64,000 nucleotides of DNA from Amphimedon queenslandica. Its lineage: Eukaryota > Porifera > Demospongiae > Haplosclerida > Niphatidae. Shown in pieces: positions 48,562 to 59,461 of the stretch. The stretch is taken from the NCBI RefSeq assembly GCF_000090795.2, contig NW_003546475.1, positions 70,591-134,590 of the forward strand, written 5' to 3'. The notes below the pieces were generated by a model. The model worked only from the letters and a program-made list of their open reading frames with translations, had not been told where the DNA came from and made no database searches. The position numbers were made by a program, and so were the translations under genes. Numbering within the stretch: position 1 is the first letter of the stretch; every line of letters begins with the position of its first letter.

Positions 48562-48890
48562 TTCTAATAATTTTGAGGCTATTTCATTTATTTTGCAGCC
48601 TTTGTTACTGTAAATAATTCCTTTCACAAGTAGTTTCATCTTATAAAATAGATTTTTCTTAGAGAGTCCAATAAAAAGTCTACATCAAATGAGATATCAC
48701 AAGTGCATGAAGTTTTCAGTTAGGCTACCAAGTTGTGGTAGACTTCATGGTCATCAGGCACATACATAATACATATAAAGATTATAATCTATAGTTAGCA
48801 CCTCATCACTGGTGATTTAGTAATAATTATTATGAATCAGTTTATACCGGTAATTAATTATTTAGCTAGCCGGGTGGGCGGGATCGCAAA
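48562..48890. other. Spacer between ZIP-C and RNF14
   Basis: This contains the 3' flank of ZIP-C and the RNF14 upstream region. A GGGTGGGCGGGAT GC-box-like motif lies about 20 bp before the RNF14 start. No gene is seen. Confidence 0.45.
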
Positions 48891-51374
48891 ATGGCGAATG
48901 AAGGAACAAAAACGGTACCAGCTAAAAACTCGGTGATGATTGAGGAGCAGGAAGATGAAATGATGATGCTAGAAGCAATGAGAAAGAAAGAGCTTGAGTT
49001 CCAGTGGGAAGTTATAGAGAATAAGGTGGAGGGTACGATGAGAGTCGAGTTAGAGCTACCAAATCAGGGTCTTCCCATTAAGATAGATCCTGAATGTGGT
49101 ATTTACTCCGAGTCAAAATTCAAAGCCTTAGACACTCTTGCAACAGTATTATATCTTCCTCCAATAAAACTTCATTTTCAACTGAATCACCTTTATCCAC
49201 TTGAAGAACCTCCGTCATTTTCACTTTCATGTTGTTGGCTGAATTTCTCACAGGTTAGTATCATGTGTTTTGTAATTTTATTTTCATTAATGTTTCTTGA
49301 ATGAAATTGTGAAATTTTGATCCTGCATCATCGTTATAAATGCATGTAGATTATGATGGGAGTAAATTAGGATGGGTGTCGTAGTTACTAATGTTTGAGC
49401 AACTGAATGCATACATTTGCTTGTATGTTCAGAACCCCTTACTAACTGATCTGATTTGATTACAACAAATTACTGGAATACTCATATTAAGTGTTACACA
49501 TACTTTGTCATCTGAAATGGTGCCTACTAAGCACAATGGGGTTATTCTGATAGTGTCATAGCCCGCCAAAGTGTAAAATAAACTAAAAGGACAATGAATG
49601 GGTTTTTTCCTTTTCTGAGCTAGTCAAGTGAGAGAATGCTGACTATGGGTCCATTGAGATCAGGGTAGTGGGTATGGAAGACAGAATTGTCCACTGTAGT
49701 GAGCAAAACATTTGATCTATGAACAAGCAATGCCTTATATATAATGATTTAGAAACAGTCAGGCTAGTCAGCATTATAAAGACTATCATATGCTATACCN
49801 NNNNNNNNNNNNNNNNNNNNNNNNNNNNNNNNNNNNNNNNNNNNNNNNNNNNNNNNNNNNNNNNNNNNNNNNNNNNNNNNNNNNNNNNNNNNNNNNNNNN
49901 NNNNNNNNNNNNNNNNNNNNNNNNNNNNNNNNNNNNNNNNNNNNNNNNNNNNNNNNNNNNNNNNNNNNNNNNNNNNNNNNNNNNNNNNNNNNNNNNNNNN
50001 NNNNNNNNNNNNNNNCTGCAGTGCATGCATAAGTTTAAAACAATAAGAGTTTTTTGTAACTATTAGCTCGTTTTGCGTCTCAAAACTTCTTTAATGGATT
50101 GGCTAGTTAGTCTAGATCTTTATCAGTTGAATGAGTCTGACTTTTTGAATTCTTGTAGCATAAATTTTGTGCTTGAAATTAATTCAAACTTTCAGTGTCA
50201 CTTGGCTTATAGTTAGTTTCTTTTTGTGGTTTTGATAGTTATTGTACTGATGAGTGTTGAATTTCATTGCTAATTTAAATTTTGATTTTACAATTAAATC
50301 TTATGCTATAAAAAGGTATATTGACTTTTTTATTTTTAGTTAGGAGTCTTATGCCGTAATCTTGATCAAATATGGAAGGACCAATGTGGAGCACCTGTTC
50401 TGTATCAGTGGCAACAGTTTCTCGCTCATGAATCTATGACAGTTCTTGGTATTGATGGACTATTAGCAATAAAATATCAAAACCCTCGGGCACTACAGAG
50501 TGATTGGGACGCAAGAGGTATTCAAGAAATGAAGAACCTCTTTAGCATAGTACCACTGCTAATTGAATATGACAACCAACAGAGAACTATTGTCTTTCAA
50601 TCGAGTCACTTCACATGTCAAATTTGTTGCATAAATGTTTCTGGATCTGAGTGCATCAGACTACAATCTTGTCCTCACGTTACTTGCAAGGAATGCATGG
50701 TCACTTACCTCACCAGTAAGATTGGAGATGGTAGTGTGGCTACTATTGACTGTCCAGGCTCTAACTGTAGAGAACCCATTTTACCAGGGCTCATACAATG
50801 CCTCATTTCTCCTCAACTATTTGAGCGTTACGACAAATTACTATTGCAAAGAACCCTTGATGGTATGACTGATATTGTTTATTGTCCTCGCCCGACTTGC
50901 CACTGTGTGACGCTGAAAGAAGAGGACAGTAACATGGCTCTCTGTCCAAACTGCAAATTCTCATTTTGTGTCCTATGCAAGCGGACATGGCACGGAATAT
51001 CACCTTGCAAAATGTTACCGCAAGATATAAAAGAGCTAAAGGAAGCTTATGAAACTGGAGATAAAGAACTACAAAAGTCACTTGAACTGCAGTATGGGAA
51101 GAAGTACCTGGAAAGAGCATTTCAAGAGTATGAGTCTAGCAGTTGGATCAAAAGTAATACCAAACCTTGTCCCAACTGCCACTCTACCATAGAGAAGGAT
51201 CACGGCTGCAATAAAATGGCTTGTCTCACGTGTAATTGTCAATTTTGTTGGTTGTGTGGCTCAGCGTTGCCACGACACAATCCGTACAATCATTATCATC
51301 CAGGGAATTCCGCTTGTGGTGGGAAGTTGTTTGAAGGAGAGTTACCAGAGGAAAATGATGAGTTGATTTTATAG
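48891..51374 (+). CDS. RNF14: RNF14-like RBR E3 ubiquitin ligase
   Basis: A RING-between-RING ubiquitin ligase in two exons, 48891-49253 and 50340-51374. Exon 1 codes an amino-terminal RWD domain (QEDEMMMLEAM start, VELELPNQG, PPSFSLS). Exon 2 continues LGVLCRNLDQIW and then the RBR module: RING1 from CQICCINVSG to CPHVTCKECM, the in-between RING with CPRPTCHCVT and FCVLCKRTWH, and RING2 CPNCHSTIEKDHGCNKMACL ending FCWLCG. The Cys in DHGCNK is the expected catalytic residue. The HYHPG-SACGGKLFEG tail is typical of RNF14/ARA54. The protein is shorter than vertebrate RNF14 but complete. Intron 1 holds the assembly gap. A truncated copy of this gene lies at 40055-41390. Confidence 0.92.
49800..50015. 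other. Assembly gap
   Basis: A run of N bases inside RNF14 intron 1. Open frames across it are meaningless. Confidence 0.99.
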
Positions 51375-51954
51375 ATTTTTATTAGTGTTTGTTTTATTGA
51401 ACTAAATAATATACCAAGAATTTCTATTTAGTCGACTATGTCACAATTATTTCAAGAAAACAAAGCCACATATTGTGGCTTTTTATATTAATTTTGTTGA
51501 AATATTAATTCCTTTAAAATTAAATTTCAAAAAACCAAATAATTTATGGGATCCATACAAACACAAGAAGAGTAAAGCCTTGTAATTTGTAGTGGCCATG
51601 TTGGGTGACAAGAAAGTATACGACAAAATTTGAATACCACATAAATGCTCTACTCCACTTACATGTACACATATTTTTAATCTTATCTATACAGAGTAAA
51701 AAGGTTAAGCAGCTTGAAATTCAGTTATAGGCTGCAATCAGTAAGTTCACAGTCTATTGACTATTATGATGATGTTTATTTACAAATCTAAAATTAATAA
51801 GGTTTTAATGAACCACAAAGACAATTTTAAAACAATAAACAACTACTTGCAACAATAATAAATTAATGTGAATAAACAATTGATACAATTAACAGTTCAT
51901 ATATCCTGATATAATAATAATAGTGACACAATAAGGAAATTTATATGGTCCAAA
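51375..51954. other. Convergent spacer between RNF14 and DAZAP2-like gene 1
   Basis: AT-rich 3' flanks of two convergent genes. A small inverted pair AAAGCCACA/TGTGGCTTT at 51461-51483 could form a terminator-like hairpin, but its role is unclear. No gene is seen. Confidence 0.45.
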
Positions 51955-54900
51955 TTACCAGATCGTATACCCACCATCAGAGCCTCCACCCCACATATCC
52001 TTCTTCTGTTGTGAGACTTGAACACTTCTTCCTTCAGCGGAAGCTTGTTGCGCAGCTGTGGGAGCATACCCAGGGGGAGGTGGCTACATACACAAAGTAC
52101 AATAAATATAAAGAACAGAGAAGAATAATTATACTTACTGGAATATTGACAGGCTTGTTAGGATTGATCGCAGCATCTTGATTAAATACAGCAACCTACA
52201 AGAAAGCATTAAAAATACTACTGGCAGCATGCCTGAAATAGACTCACAGGCGCTGGCTGAGGTGGAGGTGGTTGCTGAGAGTAGGCAGGAGGCTGGTCAG
52301 TTGGATACACTCCAGGAGGAGGAGGATATCCAGCAGGAGGAGGTGGATATCCAGTAGGAGGAGGTGGATATCCTGAGTATCCTCCAGGGGGAACTGGGGG
52401 AGGATATCCCGAGTATCCACCAGGGGGAGGAGGGTATCCTGGTGCTGATGGGTATGCTCCAGGCTGAGGAGGATAACCTATTAGCAGAACAAATGTATCA
52501 TTAAAACAGACATTTAAAACACATGTAAAATTAAGTTTAATGGAATCAAAGTGAAAAGGCTGGAGTGCTCTGCTATGCATCGTAGTTATATATAGTCCAA
52601 AAACAAAAGAATATGTGCATTTACACCAAATGTACATAGGCTGTAGCATTTTGTACATGTACATGTACTTATACAAGCATGCTGATACAGTGGTACCCAT
52701 ATAATGGTTCATCATGCATGTATATGAATGAATGTGTACATTCATTTTTCATGAGTTATGAATTTCACAGACAGTGCATTAGCTACATGTATTTTTTCAA
52801 AAAATTGACACATGCATGCATATGTTATAATCCTCAAAAAAGCCACCTAAATGTGTAAATTACATGTAAGTATGCATTTCTACAGTGTACAAAGCACAAG
52901 GACATCAATATGCATTAGAAAATCATAATAAAAATTGTAGTTGATTTTGGAGCCAATTTTTGGAAAAAAACATGGCTAGCCTGTTCTTTCTAAAAATTAG
53001 CTACTATTAAAAATGATCATAACAAAAAAATTTTTTAGTCAAAATGAAATCAAACTTTCTACCTAGCTTAAGGACATCAATATGTATAAGGAAATGTAAT
53101 AAAAATTAGAGGTGATCTCAGAGCCAATTTCTGCCTTTGCTTTTTTCTGAAAATTTGCTACTTTTAAAGACTGTCGTAACTTTAAAAATTCCAGTCAGAA
53201 TCAGTTTAAACTTTCTACATAACATAAGGACATCAATATGTGTATCAGAAAGTGCAATGAAAATTAGGGGTCAAATTTGCTTTTAAAAAAATGACAATAA
53301 CTCACAAAATTTCTATGTACATGTAGCATAAAAACATTAATATGCATCAGAAAATGTAATGAAAACTGGAGGTGATTTCGGAACCACTTTTTGAAAAAAA
53401 CATCAGCCTTCGCTTTTTCGAAAAATTGGTTCATTGAAATTGCTCATAATTAAAAAATACATGTTTCTGTTGGAATCAGCTCAAACTTTTTACATACATC
53501 AATACCATAAATGTTCAAATGAAAGCCTGGGTTGAATAAACACCTGGTACTAGAGCTGGGCGATAGTTTCGAATATATTCACTACTTCGATAGTATAGAG
53601 GCTATTGTGATATGATAGTACCGTATAGCGGAAAATTTTCGTGGTCCAAAATTTTCGTGGATCCGTCCAAAAATCAATTTTGTGGCTTTAATTTTTGTGG
53701 TTTTCTACAATTCGGCCATCTTAAACTGTATAAAATCAATTTTCGCGGATTTTATTTTCGTGGATTTTGAAAAAAACGCGAAATCCGCGAAAATTTTGGG
53801 CCACGTAAATTTTCCGCTATACGGTAGTATTGAAGCTATCGTGATAGTAAACCACGTGTTGACATATAGGCATGCTCAGTACTACAACCATATGTTGTAG
53901 CAGGATAGCAGCTGATATCTAGACATGGCATCTGAAGGGACAGACCTTCTTCCTATAGAAGGAAGCAAAAGCGACATTTGGAAGCATTTTGGCTTTCCAG
54001 CAAGAGAGGAAGTTCCTACAGCCTGTATATACATGTACTACTTCCTTTTGACTTTCGTTATTAATAGTTATAACTATTTGTTAACAAGAAAGCTCTAATA
54101 TCGTGATAGTTTCACTATCGGGATAGTAATAGTAACAACTATCGTGATAGTGATTTGACTACTATCGCCCAGCTCTACCTGGTACTAATAATCTCCAAGT
54201 ATAGATACGCATATTTTACTCAATATAGGTGGTACCATACAGTTTAGAGTGTCCTAAATGGGCTAACTTGTTAAGCTTAGTTCACTGATCCCAAGGTTGT
54301 GAGTTCAAATTCTGGTTTTATTGTATTTTATTTTACGCAATTTTTTGTCCTGCAAAGAAATAAATGCCCGCACTTTTATTTGAACATTTATGGTATGTAT
54401 CAGAAAGTATATGTAATAATTGGGGGTACTTGATAAATAAAGTCCTTATACAAAAGGCAAGTTGATTTGTACCATTATCTTAGCATAAATCCAATTTTCT
54501 TTGATTTAATAAACCAGGAAAAAAATGAATGGACCATTGTTTTTTGTACCTCTTATGTGTCACAGTGACCAACAACATGACGAGTAATAAGCCCACAGTA
54601 ATTATAATTAAGGTTCCAGTATAAAACGGTTTCATATGACGCCACAGCACACATCATAATTACTTCCGCATGGCAAAATGGCTACTTTGCCAGTCACTTG
54701 TACAGTGCTATAAGCTTTTATGGCAGGCTTCCCTACCCATAAACATGGCTAACTCGTGCTGCTCTTTTATTTGCCTGGGCCCAGGGATGCAAAGGAAACA
54801 AAAAGTCCTCGTCGTTTCAGATAGAAAACCAGTGAAGCAGCCAAATTGAATACAGCCTTGTCTTGTTACTCCTATAATTATTGCTATTGCTACTTTTCTG

Positions 54901-55381
54901 CTAACTACTGCTATAATTTTACTCCTTTTTGCCTTGTGCTATATGAAAGAAGTTATAGAAGTAACTTTACTGCTGTAAATGAGTGAGGCTCATTAATTTC
55001 TGCCACACAGAAGTAATTCTAACATCAAAAAGTGATGTCACTCCTCATGTCACTATACCAATTCAATGAATTTTAATAACTTATGTTTAGGTGTGCTGTG
55101 AGACTACTAAGACTAGTGTGCTGTCTATTCGTTTAAATGACTTTCACTTCTATAAACTGTCACCAACTATTACAAAAACTTATTTACTATTGTGTTTTAG
55201 TGCTATTTTTAAATGTACCTGGGTTGGTTGAATAAGGTTGCTGGACAGGATAAGCTGGTTGTTGAACTGGATATGCTGGCTGTTTAGGATACGGTGAACC
55301 TACAAATGACGCTGCTGAAGGTTAGTATCTCAATACACTCTCTTACCACCGCTTGGCTTTTTACTCTTTTTCCCAAACATT
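51955..55381 (-). CDS. DAZAP2-like proline-rich protein 1
   Basis: A small Pro/Tyr/Gly-rich adaptor with the DAZAP2 (PRTB) carboxyl signature. The minus-strand exons are 55381-55348 (MFGKKSKKPSG), about 55306-55219 (YPVQQPAYPVQQ), about 52489-52250 (repeated GYPPPP and GGYSGYPPP units plus a PPAY motif), about 52197-52141 (AVFNQDAAINPNKPVNI) and 52084-51955. The last exon codes [14 protein letters not shown] and ends GGGSDGGYTIW, the same last ten residues as animal DAZAP2 (GGSDGGYTIW). DAZAP2 binds WW domains of ubiquitin ligases through PPAY and acts in signalling and stress granules. The long intron (about 52490-55218) carries the MITEs at 53552 and repeats. Its tandem partner is at 55631. 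Confidence 0.88.
52900..53520. repeat. Divergent tandem repeat array
   Basis: About four or five diverged units contain AAGGACATCAATATG...TCAGAAA (near 52900, 53070, 53224, 53331), spaced about 110-170 bp apart. It lies in the intron of DAZAP2-like gene 1 and is a member of the dispersed family also seen at 42440-43030. Confidence 0.65.
53552..54176. mobile_element. MITE with GGGCGATAGT ends and 10-bp target duplication
   Basis: AGAGCTGGGCGATAGT at the left is exactly inverted at the right (ending 54176). The flanks ACCTGGTACT (53542-53551 and 54177-54186) are an exact 10-bp duplication. The interior is rich in CTATCGTGATAG palindromes. A second element (53619-53826) is nested inside. Its ends resemble those of 32731-33147. 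Confidence 0.9.
53619..53826. mobile_element. Nested CCGTATAGCGG MITE
   Basis: CCGTATAGCGGAAAATTTTC and its near-exact inverse, flanked by TA on each side, bound about 208 bp inside the larger MITE. It belongs to the same family as 8201-8395. The interior has repeated TTTTCGTGG. Confidence 0.82.
54240..54400 (+). repeat. tRNA-like SINE copy
   Basis: GAGTTCAAATTCTGG near 54301-54315 resembles a B box, and a partial A box-like GGGCTAACTTGTTAAGC lies about 45 bases upstream. It has the same end sequences as the inverted copy at 27312-27480. It is not a functional tRNA by eye. Confidence 0.4.
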
Positions 55382-55630
55382 GTTCCAAGGTAAAGATGTC
55401 GAAAGATGTTCTCTAAAACGCTTAATTGACAGTTTGAGGTAGCCACGCCCACCATTACTCCACCCAATGTACCATGAAAAATTTAATAATGAATCATGAA
55501 GGTAAAGCCACAATGAAAATAAAGCAAAGATTGATACTACTGACATTGACTAAATATTCTTTATTTGTTTGAACTAATAAAAATATTAAAGTGATAGAAA
55601 GACAAAAAAGACAAATCTCATCTTGAAAGT

Positions 55631-57177
55631 TCACCAAATGGTCATGCCACCATCAGATCCTCCTCCAAGGTTGTCCTTTTCCTCTTTGACAACATGAACT
55701 GCCCCACCTTGTGCATAAGCCTGCTGTGCTGCAGTTGGTGCATAGCCAGGAGGAGGAGGCTATAGCAAAACATCATATTAACAATAAACTTAATATTGAC
55801 TTACTGGTATCACAATGGGTTTATTTGGATCAACTACAGCATCTTGATTAAATACTGCCACCTACAATTATTAGTACTAGTAATAATAATAATAATAACA
55901 ATGAGTCAAAGGATATGGTCTAGACTATAAAAGCTGATTCACACTGCAATACATTATAATTGGAAGTGGCTATAAATGTATGGTACTGGAACTTTAACTT
56001 TCCCGTTAGGCATACATTGTATATTTACACCTTAAGCTGGATTTACAATTATAATGCAAGGCCCATGTACTATCAATTTTTAATCAATCATTTGACCTTT
56101 TGACACATGCTTTACACTAGAGTTGAATCAAACTCAACTTCATTCTCAATGTAATGTCAGGACTACATTGTAAATCACGCAGAGTTGCAGACACTACAAG
56201 TGATAGCCTATTGCAATATAAATCGAACTTAAAATTGTGACCAAAGATAATGGAATAGATAAACTTAAGAACTGAATCAATATAAGTGGTGTCACAAAAG
56301 GAAAGTAATGGTGAATTTACAGTTCTTAATTTTGGTAGCATTGAAACAGCATTCATCGTAGCTTGGCAATGACTATGCAGAAGCAGGCCAGTAAAGGATG
56401 GTCTCCACAATGCAATCTTGCAAGAAGCATAAGACATTTGCTTAGTATACACATATTTAGCTTTTTGTGCTTTCCTTTTAAAACCAAGAAGTTATGGAGC
56501 CTATGTATTGTATACCTCTTGTACTAAAACCAAACATATTAAAGAAGCTCTATTATGCTACCTATACTACTGTGCAGTCTGTGCTATCTATAGCTGATTG
56601 CAAACATGCAGCTCTTTTGACATTAACACTTTCTCACTTTAAAATAGAGTCATCACCACATTGTTTTAGGCAAAATTATCGTTTCCTGTATAATAGCTTA
56701 ATATACCACCAGCATATAGGCCCTCTTATTCCATGACTCAGGATACTACGAGCCACACAATTCGTAATAACATACCACCCAATATTCTCATAAAAACAAG
56801 TTAAAAGATTGTACACAATCACGCAAAATATGGAACTCACAGGTGGTCGAAATGGTGGCTGTTGCTGCTGAGGATATCCCATCTGTTGAGGATAGGGTGG
56901 GTTTTGCTGTGGATACCCCTGGGGTTGCTGCTGAGGATAGCCTTGAGGCTGATAGGCTGGCGGTTGCTCTTGTTGATGTGCGGAGGGTTGTTGCTGTGGA
57001 TATCCCTGTTGCTGAGGATAAGCTGGGTGGAAGGTGTTTTAGTAAGAAGAGGTAGCATTTTCCAAGCAACTTACCACTTCCAGGAGTCTTTTGAACAGGA
57101 TAACCACCTATTCAAGGATTAACGACCCATGAAACAGACCATTATAAGCACTTACATGACTTACCTGGACCAGACAT
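55631..57177 (-). CDS. DAZAP2-like proline-rich protein 2
   Basis: This is the tandem paralogue of the gene at 51955, on the same strand, with a 249-bp spacer. Exon 1 is only 13 coding bases (MSGP plus one base; 57177-57165). Exon 2 codes [10 protein letters not shown], and exon 3 (about 57045-56841) repeated YPQQQ and GYPQQ units with a PPAY motif. The next exon codes [17 protein letters not shown], and the last exon [16 protein letters not shown] to [11 protein letters not shown] (stop TGA 55633-55631). The Tyr of GGYTIW is Met here. The middle is Gln-rich where the paralogue is Pro/Gly-rich, while the last two exons are closely conserved. The shared PPAY suggests binding to WW-domain ubiquitin ligases, as known for DAZAP2. 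Confidence 0.87.
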
Positions 57178-58318
57178 TTTCTCTTTGTGATTTTAATTTT
57201 AGCTTGATGGGCGTGACATTGCAGTGCAAGCAATAATTGCAATTATGATAATAGATCCTAAATTCATACTCATGAGAACTAAGCATTTTACAAAGCCAAA
57301 ATAAATGATAATAATAAAAACAAGAAATGGACATTTAAAATAATAATCACTGCTGTAAAGCTGGGCCTATCATTTGAGCTTCAGACTCACAGCTTCGTAA
57401 CTACAGGCAAAGTTTGAAGTTGAGATAGATTGACCTGATTTTAATTCTCCATCGTGTTTTGTAGTAGCTATAAAATAATTATGCTTTAAAACTGTGTCTA
57501 GAAAATCTGTCACATGTTGCCTCTTTTCATGCATGTGTTATACTAATAACAAAAGTAAAGGTAATTAAATTTTTGATCACGAATGATCAGTATAATAAAA
57601 TTAAGATGTACATGCAACAATTGTACACCTACAAATGTCAACTATCTTAAGAGTGGAATTTTGGGGTACTGCTAATCTATTGGTTACTATACTGACAGTG
57701 AGCTATCCTAGCCTAGACAAGTTGAACTTTGGAACCAAGTAGTGAGGGTAACTGCATAAATGCTACATAATCTCAATGACACACTAATTAATTAATTACA
57801 AAACAATTTCTGCGGCTCATAAATAGAGGCGAAAAAATAGTGACTTTTAATTATGCTTGCAATTAGAATAAAATTATAAAGTTGCTTTCATATAAAAGGC
57901 TAAGCTGTAAACTATATAATGCATGCAAAGCCATAATATTAGTGCCAGTAATTACTCTTGCCACGTGTAGGCATACAGGCAAGGGTATATGAGTAAATTT
58001 TTAAAAGTTAGTTATTCAATAGCGATACTTATTAATCCCTTTCACTGGGATTAGCTCACATGCACATCTGGAGGTATGCGACACCCACAAATATTTGCCT
58101 CAATTAACCTACAAAAACTGTAGATCAGACCTGCAGAGTTTTCATCATTAGCGAGTATAGCAAACTAAAACCATTATAAACAAAAAATTCAATTCTGACA
58201 GTAAATACATTCAAAAAATTGTAAACTAAATTCATTCAACTAAGAAGTCTGTATAAGTGGATTATAAAATTTTAAAAGTGCATAGTTCATTAAGAATCAA
58301 TATAATGTCTAACAATTA
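57178..58318. other. Intergenic, about 1.1 kb
   Basis: AT-rich sequence between two minus-strand genes. It must hold the DAZAP2-like gene 2 promoter and perhaps further 3' exons of the gene at 58319. I see no additional gene. Confidence 0.4.
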
Positions 58319-59461
58319 CTACTTACTAGCTGTAATATTATGCTGATCAAGCCAGCGAATAATTGTAACATTCTTAGGAGCTGGTATTTGTCCATGCCAA
58401 AACCCTCCAATAACTTCCAGCCTATTGACCGGCATCCAGTTAGGACAAAGCTCACCCTCTGGGTCAGTTGGGCTCCAATACCATCCCATACAAGTCGGCA
58501 TAAACCATATTGCTGTGATGTATTCTCTGAGGTTAGCAGGACTGATGTACATCAGGCATCCTTTATATCTCTCACTGGAAGGATTGAGTGACATTACTTC
58601 AAGCCCAATTTCTTCCAATTGTGTACCATACGATGTTAAATCTACAGGATTACTCCGAAGACTTAACGATTGTGAGTCACAATTCAAAGAAACTTGAGTA
58701 AGAACAGTAGCAACAGCTGTCAATGGAATAGCTAATGTACATTGTGTTTCTTTATCATCTTGAGCGGTGACGGTGCCATCAGATTTATGTAGTCCCACTA
58801 ATTCCCCAGAAGAATTGAACAGTGGAATACCAGGAGCGAAAGAACAAACAGCCTTATACCATATATCCTGTCCATAATGCTCCTTGACTGATCCTTGAAC
58901 ATAATGTAAGCTACTTGAAGTATTGGCTGTTGATGCTGGAGTAGGAGACTGAAGGAGATAAATGGTGTCTTCAGCTTCCACAGGGCTAACTTGATCTTGT
59001 AGATTATAAAAAAAGCAACCAGACTGTTTCAAAGACTCAACAGTTTCTTGACTCAGTTGAATGAATGAGAAATACAGCAATGGGCAAGTAAAAGTACATT
59101 CTGGTTTCACAGCAGACAGGCTAACAGCTGTGGTCGAGTCGCTATTACCCAGTGGCCTATAGTGTAATGAATATTCAGTATCAGAAGATAAGCCCATATC
59201 GTGTTTATAACAAAGTATAATTCCACTAGTCTTGATCCCATCCTTTGACATGAAACTAACGGCAACAGCATTAACCCAACTGGATTCAATGTCACTCCCA
59301 CCCACCTTAAGATGAAGAACAGCTCGACTAGCTTGAACTACTTTTTCACGATTAACAGGGCCATGATCAGTAGAAGGGTCTTTAGATAGATCAATACGAT
59401 GGGATTGAATATTAGCTGTAGGTGGAGGAGCTGATTCAGTTTTAGAAACAGATTTGCCCAT
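58319..59461 (-). CDS. Predicted myristoylated protein with trypsin-like fold remnant
   Basis: A 380-residue open frame whose product I do not recognise in full. It begins MGKSVSK, a good N-myristoylation site (Gly2, Ser6, Lys7), so it is probably membrane-attached in the cytosol. There is no signal peptide. The middle part (about residues 70-260) alternates strands like a chymotrypsin-fold domain and contains FAPGIPLFNSSGELVGLH. That resembles the GSSGSPVFN-x-x-G-x-VGLH block of trypsin-like peptidases, but with Pro in place of the catalytic Ser. The last 60 residues are Trp-rich (MGWYWSPTDPEG, GGFWHG). The frame ends at TAG 58319-58321. A strong donor-like GTAAGTAG overlaps the stop, so the true carboxyl end may be spliced elsewhere. 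The protease relation is an inference from one block. Confidence 0.6.
   Translation of the reverse strand: MGKSVSKTESAPPPTANIQSHRIDLSKDPSTDHGPVNREKVVQASRAVLHLKVGGSDIESSWVNAVAVSFMSKDGIKTSGIILCYKHDMGLSSDTEYSLHYRPLGNSDSTTAVSLSAVKPECTFTCPLLYFSFIQLSQETVESLKQSGCFFYNLQDQVSPVEAEDTIYLLQSPTPASTANTSSSLHYVQGSVKEHYGQDIWYKAVCSFAPGIPLFNSSGELVGLHKSDGTVTAQDDKETQCTLAIPLTAVATVLTQVSLNCDSQSLSLRSNPVDLTSYGTQLEEIGLEVMSLNPSSERYKGCLMYISPANLREYITAIWFMPTCMGWYWSPTDPEGELCPNWMPVNRLEVIGGFWHGQIPAPKNVTIIRWLDQHNITASK

Noticed and set aside
49719-50066. Frames containing unknown residues
   Set aside because: They are produced by the run of N bases in the assembly gap.
56837-57122. Overlapping frames around DAZAP2-like gene 2, exon 3
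   Set aside because: They are alternate readings of the repetitive YPQQQ exon; only the spliced minus frame gives the conserved product.
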